From DAIDKA01 sp035503515 (GTDB lineage Bacteria; Pseudomonadota; Gammaproteobacteria; Steroidobacterales; Steroidobacteraceae): DNA of 64,000 nt. The position numbers and the translations under genes were made by a program. The stretch is taken from contig DATJTJ010000064.1 in NCBI GenBank assembly GCA_035503515.1, forward strand, positions 1 through 64,000, given 5' to 3'. Shown here piece after piece: positions 18,465 through 26,750 of this stretch; position 1 is the first letter of the stretch, and each line of letters starts with the position of its first letter. The notes under the pieces were generated by a model. The model was not told the DNA's origin. It worked only from the letters and a program-made list of their open reading frames with translations, and made no database searches.

Positions 18465-18637
18465 GGGATGATCGTCCCACCAAACCGGGACGCGCACTAG
18501 CGGTTTTCGGACATGGAAGCACGGCGCGGCGGGCGCCACATTGATGTCCGGAATCCGCCAGCGCGCCGCTCCGGAGGGGCGGAGAATCCGTCGCTCAAGC
18601 ACCAGCCGGCAGGCGCGCTGGCACGAGGATCCGCAAC

Positions 18638-19156
18638 ATGAGCTACGTGTACACGACGATGGAGAGCCCGATCGGGGTGCTGAAACTGATCGGCAGCGAC
18701 CGCGGTCTGTCGGCCGTGCTCTGGGAGCACGAGGACTCGATCCCGGCCCAGTTCGGCGAACTCGCCGCGCAGCCGCACCACCCGCTCCTGTGCCAGGCAC
18801 GACAGCAGCTCGAGGAGTATTTTGCGGGAACCCGGACTCGCTTCACGGTGAAGCTCGATCTTGCCGGCACGCGATTCCAGAACAGCGTCTGGAATGCGCT
18901 GCGCACCATTCCCTTCGGGGAGACCCGCAGCTACGCGCAGATCGCCGGGCAGATCGGCAGAGCCAAAGCCGTGCGTGCCGTAGGCGCCGCCAATGGCCGC
19001 AACCCCATTCCGATCATCGTTCCCTGCCACCGTGTCATCGGCGCCGATGGTTCGCTGACCGGATTCGCGGGCGGCCTTGGGATCAAGGCCCGGCTGCTGG
19101 CACTGGAAGGCGGGTCGGTCAGCCCGCGGAGCGCGCAGCTGGCGCTGGGTGTCTGA
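18638..19156 (+). CDS. ogt: Methylated-DNA--protein-cysteine S-methyltransferase
   Basis: 172 residues, the normal size for Ogt. The active-site motif is IVPCHRVIG with acceptor Cys130, preceded by the recognition helix region FGETRSYAQIAGQIG and the RAVGAANGRNP turn. The protein repairs O6-alkylguanine by a single-use transfer to Cys130. It is divergent from the Ada-AlkA fusion across 173 bases, which should hold the shared adaptive-response promoter. Its 3' end overlaps the convergent NTF2-like gene by 38 bases. Confidence 0.95.
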   Translation: MSYVYTTMESPIGVLKLIGSDRGLSAVLWEHEDSIPAQFGELAAQPHHPLLCQARQQLEEYFAGTRTRFTVKLDLAGTRFQNSVWNALRTIPFGETRSYAQIAGQIGRAKAVRAVGAANGRNPIPIIVPCHRVIGADGSLTGFAGGLGIKARLLALEGGSVSPRSAQLALGV

Positions 19157-19946
19157 TCATGTCGCTGCCGCGGCGCACGGCGATGCTCGCGATCAATCCA
19201 TCGCGCAGGCGGTAGCTCACCAGCACCCGCCCTTCTATGTACTCTCCCTGGCTGAGGGCCCCCACCACGAAATCGGGAGCGTCCCGCACGGCGGTGAAGC
19301 GCGTGATGGCATCCAGTTCGATGCTCGAATCCGTACACCGGACGCTGTTGATGGTCAGGCTTTCGCGGACCGACCGGAACATCGGCCGGTAGAAGTCGAT
19401 GATGCCCTGACGACCGAGGATCGGCGGCACCGAATTCAGCTCCAGGCGCACGTCCTCGGTATAGAACCTCGGGAACCGGTCGAAATCGGCATTGCTGAAG
19501 GCTGATACGTAGGCCCGGAATGCCGCCTGCTGGCTCGCGTGGGCGCCCAGGCGCGGCAGCTGGGTCACTCCCCGGCCCGGGGGCCAGGTCATGGACTTCA
19601 GTTCGATGATCCGGTCGTCGCGCAGCCTGTAGGTGACGAAGAACTTCACCGTCACGAGGTCTCCGGGATGCAGGTGCCCGAAGGGGAAGTCCTGCCGTTC
19701 CTTGGTCGCATGAAAATCCATGTCGACTTCCACGAACGTCAGATCCTCCCGCTGCAGCAGGTTCTGCGGCCGCATGACTTCGCGGACGCCGTCATGGGCC
19801 CAGTCCAGGAAGGACTTGAGGGCCGCCCTGCCGCGGTAGTCGCGCGCGCCGCCGGTGAACAGCACGTCATCGGCGAAGAACTGCTGCACCAGGGCCGCAT
19901 CGTCGCCGCTGTTGAATACCGCGATGTAGTCGTCGTAATTCAGCAT
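19119..19946 (-). CDS. Tandem NTF2/SnoaL-like protein
   Basis: 275 residues from ATG 19946. Two similar NTF2-like domains follow one another: YDDYIAVFNSGDDAALVQQFFADDV (residues 3-130) and FRAYVSAFSNADFDRFPRFYTEDV (about 145-260). Each has the repeated ligand-cavity pattern of this fold. Single-domain members usually dimerise, so this looks like a fused dimer. The substrate is unknown. It is divergent from a MarR-type regulator whose candidate operator sits between them. Confidence 0.75.
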   Translation of the reverse strand: MLNYDDYIAVFNSGDDAALVQQFFADDVLFTGGARDYRGRAALKSFLDWAHDGVREVMRPQNLLQREDLTFVEVDMDFHATKERQDFPFGHLHPGDLVTVKFFVTYRLRDDRIIELKSMTWPPGRGVTQLPRLGAHASQQAAFRAYVSAFSNADFDRFPRFYTEDVRLELNSVPPILGRQGIIDFYRPMFRSVRESLTINSVRCTDSSIELDAITRFTAVRDAPDFVVGALSQGEYIEGRVLVSYRLRDGLIASIAVRRGSDMIRHPAPAARSAG

Positions 19947-19979
19947 GATTTGACACCCAGCATGCGATCCGCCGATACT

Positions 19980-19995
19980 CGTTGTCAAGACAACG
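19980..19995. promoter_or_regulatory. Inverted repeat, candidate MarR operator
   Basis: Arms CGTTGTC and GACAACG are separated by AA, in the gap between the tandem NTF2-like gene (start 19946, minus) and the MarR-family gene (start 20020, plus). Size and placement fit a MarR dimer site controlling both directions. Confidence 0.45.
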
Positions 19996-20019
19996 TTGTT
20001 GCAGCAACACGAAACCGCG

Positions 20020-20490
20020 ATGCGCCGCAACCCCCCCCCAGCGAGAGCGGCACCGCTCGAGGATCTGATCGCGGTGCGCATCGTGCGTATCGCCGAGGTC
20101 GTGGCAAGGCTTGCCACCACGACCATCGAGGCCAGGGTGGGCCTGCGCAACACGGATCTGCGTATCCTCAACCTGCTGGATCGCGCCGACGGCGTCACCG
20201 TGAACGAGATCGCGCGCCGGGCCCACGTCGACAAGGCCTGGGTGAGCCGTTCGCTGCGGCATCTCGGCGCCTTAAGGCTCGTCACGCGCAGCGGCCTCGC
20301 GGGGGATTCGCGGGCCACGGTCATCCGGCTTACCGCCCACGGGCGGGCGAAACTGGCCCGGGTGCGGCCGCTGGCGGCCGATCATGAACGGCGCCTGCTG
20401 GCGGGCATCGACAAGTCGGCCTTCAAGGCCCAACTGGAACGTCTGCGGCTCAATGCCGAGGAATTGCTCGGGGGTGGCCCTTGCGCATGA
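20020..20490 (+). CDS. MarR-family transcriptional regulator
   Basis: 156 residues from ATG 20020; a TTG 24 bases upstream is in frame but overlaps the candidate operator. The winged helix is visible: LRNTDLRILNLLDRADGVTV, then IARRAHVDKAWVSRSLRHL (recognition helix) and the wing GDSRATVIRLTAHG. MarR proteins usually repress a divergent or downstream gene and release on binding a phenolic or other small ligand. It overlaps the CocE-like hydrolase gene by ATGA, so the two form one unit. Confidence 0.85.
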   Translation: MRRNPPPARAAPLEDLIAVRIVRIAEVVARLATTTIEARVGLRNTDLRILNLLDRADGVTVNEIARRAHVDKAWVSRSLRHLGALRLVTRSGLAGDSRATVIRLTAHGRAKLARVRPLAADHERRLLAGIDKSAFKAQLERLRLNAEELLGGGPCA

Positions 20491-22130
20491 ACCGCCCCTA
20501 CCGCTTCCGCCAGCCCCTGAACTCCCCGGAGCAGCGTGGCGCGCGTCCCCGCCAGTACAGCCGCGAGATCGCCCACGGCATGATCATCGAACGGGACGTG
20601 CAGATCCCGACCCGGTTCGGTCATGTGCTCTTTGCCGACCTGTTCCGTCCCCTGACGCAGGAGCGGCCCGTGCCGCCGCTGCTGGCCTGGACCCCCTATG
20701 GCAAGCATGATCCGGCGCCCCTGGCGAAGATCTATCCTGCCAGCGGCGTCCAGGCGCACTGGATGTCCGAGCTGACGATTTTCGAGGCCCCCGACCCTGA
20801 GTTCTGGGTGGCCGCCGGTTACGCGGTCGTCACCATCGATATCCCGGGCGTCTGGCATGCGCGCTGCCCGGCAACCTACCTGTCCCCCGAGGAGGCCGAG
20901 GCCTTCGCCGATGCGGTGGAATGGGCGGGCGTGCAGCCCTGGAGCAATGGCCGCGTCGGCCTGTCCGGCGTGTCGTATCTCACCAGCGCCCAGTGGCGGG
21001 TCGCCGAACTGAACCCGCCGCATCTCGCCGCCATCAATCCCTGGGAGGGCTGGTCGGATACCTATCGCGAGGTGGTCCGCCACGGCGGCATTCCGGACAC
21101 TCATTTCTGGCCCTACATCCAGGTGCGCTGGGGCGCATCGACGCAGAAGATAGAGGACCTGTGGGCCGAAACGGCCGAACACCCGTTCTTCGATGATTTC
21201 TGGGCATCCAAGGCCGCGGCGCTGGAACGCATCCGGACGCCTGCGTTCGTGGTGGCCAGCTGGAGCGACCACGGCCTGCACAGCCGCGGCACCCTGGAGG
21301 GGTTCCGCCGCATCTCCTCCAGCGACAAGTGGCTGGAAGTGCATGGCCGCAAGAAGTGGGCGCACTACTATGACCCGCAAAGCCGCGCCCGGCAGCTGGC
21401 ATTCTTCGATCATTTCCTCAAGGGCAATGCCGCACGCCCGAGCTGGCCGCGGGTCGAAGTGGAAATCCGGGACCGGGCCCACCAGGCGCGACGCCATGCC
21501 TCGACCGACTGGCCGCTGCCGGAAATCCACTACCGGCGGTTTCACCTGGCCGGTGACGGCACGCTGCAAGCGGCGCCCGTCTCAGCCCAGGCCGCGATCG
21601 GCTACGACTCGCTCGCCGAGGATTCAGCGGCACTCTTCGATCTGCGCTTCGCATCGGCCACCGATCTCGTCGGACACGTGCGGCTGAAACTGTTCGTCTC
21701 GAGCGATGAGGCCGATGACCTGGACCTGTTCGTGGCACTGGAGAAACTCGACGTTCGGGGCCAGCCGGTCGGCTTCATTCATTACGCCATTTTTGACGAT
21801 GGACCGGCAGCGCTGGGGTGGTTGCGGGTGTCGCACCGGACACTGGACCCGGAACGCTCCACGGACTACCTGCCGGTACTGGCCCATGCGCTCGAGACGA
21901 AGGTCCGCCCGGGAGAGATCGTCGGGACGGACATCGAAATCTGGCCGACCGGTACCCACTTCGACGCCGGTGAGACGCTGCGCCTGCGGATCCAGGGCCG
22001 GGATGTGTACCCGGCCCCCAAGCCGCTGCTCTATGCGCGCCATGAGGCGACGGTCAACCGGGGCAGGCACCGCATCTGGACGGGAGGCCAGACGCCATCC
22101 TGGCTGCAGCTGCCGGTGCTGCCGGCTTAG
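20487..22130 (+). CDS. CocE/NonD-family alpha/beta hydrolase
   Basis: 547 residues from ATG 20487, chosen over a TTG two codons upstream because it gives the ATGA overlap with the MarR gene. The N-terminal alpha/beta hydrolase domain has PLLAWTPYGKHD and the nucleophile elbow GLSGVSYLT with Ser163. The C-terminal part (from about residue 340) is the jelly-roll domain of X-Pro dipeptidyl-peptidase/cocaine-esterase relatives (FDLRFASATDLVGHVRLKLF). The enzyme should hydrolyse an ester or amide. No signal peptide is seen. Substrate unknown; the MarR partner suggests induction by a small aromatic. Confidence 0.87.
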   Translation: MNRPYRFRQPLNSPEQRGARPRQYSREIAHGMIIERDVQIPTRFGHVLFADLFRPLTQERPVPPLLAWTPYGKHDPAPLAKIYPASGVQAHWMSELTIFEAPDPEFWVAAGYAVVTIDIPGVWHARCPATYLSPEEAEAFADAVEWAGVQPWSNGRVGLSGVSYLTSAQWRVAELNPPHLAAINPWEGWSDTYREVVRHGGIPDTHFWPYIQVRWGASTQKIEDLWAETAEHPFFDDFWASKAAALERIRTPAFVVASWSDHGLHSRGTLEGFRRISSSDKWLEVHGRKKWAHYYDPQSRARQLAFFDHFLKGNAARPSWPRVEVEIRDRAHQARRHASTDWPLPEIHYRRFHLAGDGTLQAAPVSAQAAIGYDSLAEDSAALFDLRFASATDLVGHVRLKLFVSSDEADDLDLFVALEKLDVRGQPVGFIHYAIFDDGPAALGWLRVSHRTLDPERSTDYLPVLAHALETKVRPGEIVGTDIEIWPTGTHFDAGETLRLRIQGRDVYPAPKPLLYARHEATVNRGRHRIWTGGQTPSWLQLPVLPA

Positions 22131-22131
22131 C

Positions 22132-22596
22132 TTAGGCCGGTGCGGCCCCCGGGAACTTCATCTGGATCGACCCGCGACGTTCCAGGAACTTCCAGACGCC
22201 GTTCTCGCGGATGAACCGGTCCTGCATTTCACCGAACCAGACCGGTCCCGCGGACACGAAGGGCGGCGCCGCTGCCTGCGGCGGCGTAGTGGAGATCATG
22301 GTGAGATAGGACAGGCCGCGCGCGGCATCGCGGCTCTCGACATCGATCATGACGTTGGTGCTGAGATGCTTGGTCAGCAGCGTCTTCGGGCGCGTGATGA
22401 GCGATGCCCGGATCGCCTCGCGACCCTGGATCACCTGGCCCGGATTCATGGGCCGCGCGAAGGAGCCGTTCTCGGCGAAGCAGTCGGCGGCGGCATTCAT
22501 GTCGCCCACGTCCAGTGCCCGGCTGTACACATAGGTCAGTCGCTCGCAGGCCCGCTCGATCTCGGCCCGCTCCGCCGCACTCAGTCCATCCGCCAT
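22132..22596 (-). CDS. SnoaL-like (NTF2-fold) protein
   Basis: 154 residues from ATG 22596 with GGGGAA upstream. The sequence RACERLTYVYSRALDVGDMNAAADCFAENG is typical of the SnoaL_4 group, and GPVWFGEMQDRFIRENGVWKFLERR closes the fold. It is divergent from the LigD-type SDR that begins the beta-etherase-like cluster and may act on a compound of that pathway. No catalytic assignment can be made. Confidence 0.8.
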   Translation of the reverse strand: MADGLSAAERAEIERACERLTYVYSRALDVGDMNAAADCFAENGSFARPMNPGQVIQGREAIRASLITRPKTLLTKHLSTNVMIDVESRDAARGLSYLTMISTTPPQAAAPPFVSAGPVWFGEMQDRFIRENGVWKFLERRGSIQMKFPGAAPA

Positions 22597-22767
22597 CGTA
22601 GGTTCCCCTGTTCGCCTTGAGGCCGCTGGAACCGGATTGTAACGCCTTTGCGGGTGTCCGCCGCGGCCTTCGGCCTTTGCGCGCAACGGGCGTCGTCCCT
22701 GAGCGCAACCGCGGTTTCGAGCCGGAAAAGCGCGCGATAATGGCCTGACAGCAGCGGGAGCCGCACA

Positions 22768-23631
22768 TTGAAATCGGTACAGGACAAGACGGCGTTCATC
22801 ACCGGTGGCGCGAGCGGCATCGGCCTGGGAATGGCCCATGCCTTCGTCGACGCCGGCATGAAGGTCGTGCTGGCGGACTTGCGGCAGGACCACATCGAAG
22901 CGGCGCTCGCGGAATTTGCCGTTCGCGACCAATCCGGCAAAGTCCACGCCATCCGCCTGGATGTCACCGATCGGGACGGCATGGCCGCCGCCGCGATCCA
23001 GGCCGAGCGGGTGTTCGGCAGGGTGCACGTGCTCGCCAACAATGCCGGTGTCGGTATCCAGGGTCCGTTCAAGGGGATCACCTTTGCGGACTGGGACTTC
23101 GGTCTGGCGGTGAACCTCGGGGGCGTGATCAATGGCATCCAGACCTTCCTGCCGCGCATCCGGGCCCATGGCGAGGGCGGCCATATCATCAACACGGCGT
23201 CCCTGGCGGCACTGGTGCCGATGCCGGCACAGTTCGTCATCTACCAGACCGCCAAAGCCGCGGTCGTAACCCTGTCCGAAGCCATCCACGGAGAACTGCG
23301 GCAGGAGAACATCGGTGTCAGCGTCCTGTGCCCCGGCCCCGTGCGGACCAATATCCACGAGCTGTCGAAGAACCGTCCGCCGCAGTTCGGCGTCGGGGAG
23401 GCGTTTCGCGCCACGGAAAATGCCGGCGGCACCCAGGTGCACTTTCCCAGCCAGCTGCAGCCCGCGCAGGTCGGGCAGCGGGTTCTGCACGCGATGCTGA
23501 ACGATGAGCTCTACGTCATCACCCACGGCGAGTGGAAGGCCGCCGCCGAACAGCGCCATGCTGCATTGCTCGCCGCGATGCCGGCACAGCTCGACCCCGC
23601 CCTCCTCGCCATGCTGCAGGGACGCAACTGA
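22768..23631 (+). CDS. LigD/LigL-type short-chain dehydrogenase (candidate C-alpha dehydrogenase)
   Basis: 287 residues from a TTG start with GGGAG upstream. It has the cofactor loop TGGASGIG, LANNAGVG and the catalytic YQTAK with its upstream serine (NTASLAAL). The extended C-terminal region (FRATENAGG onward, about residue 200-287) and overall length match the LigD/LigL/LigN group rather than ordinary 250-residue SDRs. Those enzymes oxidise the C-alpha alcohol of lignin beta-aryl ether dimers to the ketone with NAD. A LigF-like GST follows 9 bases later and a second such SDR after that, which supports this role. The exact substrate is inferred from context. Confidence 0.82.
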   Translation: MKSVQDKTAFITGGASGIGLGMAHAFVDAGMKVVLADLRQDHIEAALAEFAVRDQSGKVHAIRLDVTDRDGMAAAAIQAERVFGRVHVLANNAGVGIQGPFKGITFADWDFGLAVNLGGVINGIQTFLPRIRAHGEGGHIINTASLAALVPMPAQFVIYQTAKAAVVTLSEAIHGELRQENIGVSVLCPGPVRTNIHELSKNRPPQFGVGEAFRATENAGGTQVHFPSQLQPAQVGQRVLHAMLNDELYVITHGEWKAAAEQRHAALLAAMPAQLDPALLAMLQGRN

Positions 23632-23640
23632 GGAATCGAC

Positions 23641-24402
23641 ATGCTCAAGCTCTATCACGCCGAACCGGCCGCCAACTCGCTCAAGACCCTGATCGATATC
23701 AAGGAGAAGGGCCTGCCGTTCGAAAGCGTCTATGTCGACCTGCACAAGTTCGAACAGCACGAGCCGTGGTTCGTCGCGATCAATCCCGAAGGCCAGGTGC
23801 CGGTCCTGGACCATGACGGACGCATCATCACGCACACCACGGTCATCGGCGAATATCTGGAAGATGCCTTCCCCGATGCCCCGGCGCTGCGTCCCGCGGA
23901 TCCGCTGGGAAAGGCACGCATGCGGTACTGGAACAAGTTCTGCGATGAGCACGTGATGAACTACGTCTCGATGCACGGCTGGCACCGCCTGGTGAGCGTC
24001 ATCGCACGCTCGATCGAGGCCGGCGAATTCGAAAAGCTGGTGTCGCGCATCCCGCTGTACGAGCAGCGCGAGAAATGGCGTACCGCGCGTTCCGGCTTCA
24101 GCGAGTCGGACCTTACCAATGCCACGCGCAAGATCGAAGTGGCGATCGACAAGGTCGAGCGGCAGTTGCTGCAGACACCATGGCTCGCCGGGGACAGCTA
24201 CTCCCTCGCCGACATCAACTTCTTTTCCATCGGCGGCATGGCCCTGGACCGGCTGTTTCCGCAGCTCAGCGTCGCAACCCGTGCCCCGCAGCTTGCGAAA
24301 TGGGTGGCCCGCATGTACGAACGCCCCGCCGTCAAAGCGGCATTCGCGATGCCGAACCGGACCAACCCCGCCTTCCGGACCTTTACCGGCGAGGCGCACT
24401 GA
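23641..24402 (+). CDS. LigF-type glutathione S-transferase (candidate beta-etherase)
   Basis: 253 residues. The N-terminal thioredoxin-fold domain reads LKLYHAEPAANSLKTLIDIKEKGLPFE, then YVDLHKFEQHEPWF, INPEGQVPVLDHDG, TVIGEYLEDAFP and LRPADP. From memory this matches Sphingobium LigF closely over the same stretches, and the length is near LigF (about 257) rather than ordinary GSTs (about 210). LigF cleaves the beta-aryl ether of C-alpha-oxidised lignin dimers with glutathione, giving a glutathionyl ketone and a phenol. The gene lies between two LigD-type SDRs with gaps of 9 and 2 bases, so the three are one transcript. Confidence 0.85.
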   Translation: MLKLYHAEPAANSLKTLIDIKEKGLPFESVYVDLHKFEQHEPWFVAINPEGQVPVLDHDGRIITHTTVIGEYLEDAFPDAPALRPADPLGKARMRYWNKFCDEHVMNYVSMHGWHRLVSVIARSIEAGEFEKLVSRIPLYEQREKWRTARSGFSESDLTNATRKIEVAIDKVERQLLQTPWLAGDSYSLADINFFSIGGMALDRLFPQLSVATRAPQLAKWVARMYERPAVKAAFAMPNRTNPAFRTFTGEAH

Positions 24403-24404
24403 TC

Positions 24405-25271
24405 ATGAAGATCTTCCAGGACCGCGTGGCTTTCGTGACCGGTGGCGCCAGCGGCATCGGCCACGGCATGGTCCGCAACTTCCTGAAGCTGGGCATGAAG
24501 GCCGTGATCGTGGATTTCAATGCGGCGTATCTCGCCGAACTGCGTGCGATGCTGCAGGGGCGCTCACAGGTCCATCTGATCCAGGCGGACGTGGGAGATC
24601 GGGACCAGGTCCGGGCTGCCGCTGCCGAGGCCGTGAAGGTCTTCGGCAGGATTCATGTGCTGTGCAACAACGCCGGCGTCGGCGGCGGCGGTGACACGCA
24701 CGACCCGGATTTCGATGCCTGGGACCGGGCACTGCGCGTGAATCTCGGCGGTGTCGTGAACTGCACCAAGATCATCGCGCCCCTGATCGTCGGCCATGGC
24801 GAAGGCGGGCACATCGTCAACACCTCGTCCATGGCGGGGCTCGTGCCGCTGCCCTTGCCGGGCCTGGGCGCCTACCAGACCGCAAAGTTCGCGGTACGCG
24901 GCTACACCGAATCACTGCGCATGTCGATGGCACCGTATGGCATCGGCGTGTCCTGCCTGTTTCCCGGCGGAACCCGCACGCGGATCATCGAGTCGGGCGC
25001 GCGCGACGAGGCGGCGCGCGTCGCGGCCCGGGAGATGACGGCATCCTGGATGGATCCGGAGGAACTCGGGGCGCGGGTGATCGAAGGCATCCGCAGCAAT
25101 GCCCCCTACATCCTCACCCACATGGAATTCCGCGACGAGGTCCGCGAGCTGTACGGCATGCTCGACGCCGCCTTCCCGCGCAACCAGGACGTGCCGCCGG
25201 GCCGGGGTGGCTTCGAGGAGCGGCGCCGGGCCATGGTGGCGGCCAGCCGCGCGTTGCCGGTCAAGGACTGA
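24405..25271 (+). CDS. LigD/LigL-type short-chain dehydrogenase, second copy
   Basis: 288 residues from ATG 24405, two bases after the GST stop. It has TGGASGIGHG, CNNAGVGGG, NTSSMAGL and YQTAK, with a long C-terminal region (MTASWMDPEELGARVIEGI onward). It resembles the SDR at 22768 along its length and is probably an old duplicate. In Sphingobium, several such enzymes divide the four stereoisomers of the dimer between them; two SDRs here could serve the same purpose. It ends 14 bases before the convergent Nu-class GST. Confidence 0.82.
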   Translation: MKIFQDRVAFVTGGASGIGHGMVRNFLKLGMKAVIVDFNAAYLAELRAMLQGRSQVHLIQADVGDRDQVRAAAAEAVKVFGRIHVLCNNAGVGGGGDTHDPDFDAWDRALRVNLGGVVNCTKIIAPLIVGHGEGGHIVNTSSMAGLVPLPLPGLGAYQTAKFAVRGYTESLRMSMAPYGIGVSCLFPGGTRTRIIESGARDEAARVAAREMTASWMDPEELGARVIEGIRSNAPYILTHMEFRDEVRELYGMLDAAFPRNQDVPPGRGGFEERRRAMVAASRALPVKD

Positions 25272-25285
25272 CCGGTCGGGCGTCA

Positions 25286-25954
25286 TCAGGCCAGGAACTT
25301 GCGGGCTCCCTCGACCGTTTTCGCATCGCCGGTCCCCAGGTCCGCCGGCGGCGGCACCGCCCGGCCGCGCTGCACCGCCGGGCGCGCGCCAAGCAGGTCG
25401 AGCCAGCGCTGCACATGGCTCAGGCCCTCGATGGTGACGCCCGACCAGGCGTAACCGCTCACCCAGGACCAGTTGGCGATGTCGGCAATCGAATAGTCAC
25501 CGGCCAGATACTCGTTGTCGGCGAGCCTGCGATCGAGCACCTCGAGCAGCCGCCGCACTTCACGCTGGTAACGCTCGATGGCATAGGGAATCTTCTCCGG
25601 CGCATAGCGATAGAAGACATTGGCCTGTCCCATCATGGGCCCGATGCCGCCCATCTGGAACATCAGCCACTGGATGACGAGCGAGCGACCCTTCACGTCC
25701 CGGGGCAGGAGCCTGCCGGCACGCTCCGCCAGGTAGATCATGATGGCGCCCGACTCGAACACGGCAAAGTCGCCGTTGTCGCGGTCGACGATGGTCGGTA
25801 TGCGCCCGTTGGGATTGAGCCTGAGGTACTCGAGGGTTTTCTGCTCGTTCCGGGACAGCGCCAGGGCATGCACTTCGTAGGGAATCCCCAGCTCCTCGAG
25901 GGTAATGGAGATCTTCCAGCCGTTGGGTGTCTCGGCGGTGTACAGCTCGATCAT
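25286..25954 (-). CDS. Nu-class (YghU/YfcG-like) glutathione S-transferase, candidate glutathione lyase
   Basis: 222 residues from ATG 25954 with AGGA upstream. The opening IELYTAETPNGWKISITLEE matches the PTPNG glutathione site of YfcG/YghU, and LFESGA-like FAVFESGAIMIYLAE follows. The C-terminal all-helical domain has GDYSIADIANWSW. Nu-class enzymes act as disulfide-bond reductases; one in Novosphingobium aromaticivorans removes glutathione from the product of beta-etherase. Here it is the last gene of a minus-strand unit behind two LigF-type GSTs, which makes that role attractive. The class call is firm, the reaction is inferred. Confidence 0.83.
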   Translation of the reverse strand: MIELYTAETPNGWKISITLEELGIPYEVHALALSRNEQKTLEYLRLNPNGRIPTIVDRDNGDFAVFESGAIMIYLAERAGRLLPRDVKGRSLVIQWLMFQMGGIGPMMGQANVFYRYAPEKIPYAIERYQREVRRLLEVLDRRLADNEYLAGDYSIADIANWSWVSGYAWSGVTIEGLSHVQRWLDLLGARPAVQRGRAVPPPADLGTGDAKTVEGARKFLA

Positions 25955-25961
25955 GTCCTGC

Positions 25962-26750
25962 TCATCCCCATCGTGAATGTTCGGGTCCCGGCGCAAAGGC
26001 CTGCTCCGGATGCCCGCCGCGACCGCACGCCAGGGCCCTGCCGACCGCCGGCCGCGACCTGATGCGCTTAAGCCAATGCCACAGCCGCGGCGTCGCGGCT
26101 GCATTGACGAGATCGGGCGTGAGCCCGGGCAGTGAATTGCAGATCGCGAAGGCGTCCACATCCGCCAGCGTGAAGGAAGCACCGACCAGCCATGGCCCAC
26201 CGCCCAGCGCCTCCTCCAGGCGCGTCACCGCCAGTGTGATCTTGCGCCGCGAATCCTCGAGCAGCTCCGCGGGGTAGTCGTTGTTCAGCGCGCTGCGCCA
26301 ACCTTCGCGGATGTAGGCCACCGGCATGCGCTCGAGGTGAGTCGCAAGCGCAGTGCGCGCGCCGCCCTGCAAGGCCGGCACCAGGTAGGCCCGACACCCC
26401 AGGGTACTCACCGCCGGCATGAGCACTTCATTGATGAAGCGCCCCGACGCCAGGATCCTCGCCTGCAGCAGCGGCTCGGGTGGCCGCAGCGGCCGCGCCG
26501 GATAGGCATCCTCCAGGTATTCGGTGATGAACAGCGATTCGGTGATCTGGCGCCCCTGGTCGATGAGAACCGGTCCTTCACCTTCGAGCGGGATCTGCGT
26601 TTCACGCGCAGCCTGGAGAAAACCCGGCTGGTACTGTTCGAGGGCCAGGACATCCACGTACCGGCTGCGGAAGGGCAGCTCCTTCTCGTACAGCGCGATC
26701 AGCGGCTTGAGCCAGCTGCCATTGGGCTCCCAGTGATACAGCTCAAGCAT
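25962..26750 (-). CDS. LigF-type glutathione S-transferase, second copy
   Basis: 262 residues from ATG 26750. It opens LELYHWEPNGSWLKPLIALY and continues FRSRYVDVLALEQYQPGF and SLFITEYLEDAYP, parallel to the two other LigF-like proteins here. It differs in the middle of the thioredoxin domain, where the usual cis-proline segment reads ETQIPLEGEGPVLID; the conserved NPxGxVP form is altered, which may change substrate or activity. It overlaps the previous gene by 8 bases and is followed 7 bases later by the Nu-class GST. Confidence 0.8.
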   Translation of the reverse strand: MLELYHWEPNGSWLKPLIALYEKELPFRSRYVDVLALEQYQPGFLQAARETQIPLEGEGPVLIDQGRQITESLFITEYLEDAYPARPLRPPEPLLQARILASGRFINEVLMPAVSTLGCRAYLVPALQGGARTALATHLERMPVAYIREGWRSALNNDYPAELLEDSRRKITLAVTRLEEALGGGPWLVGASFTLADVDAFAICNSLPGLTPDLVNAAATPRLWHWLKRIRSRPAVGRALACGRGGHPEQAFAPGPEHSRWG

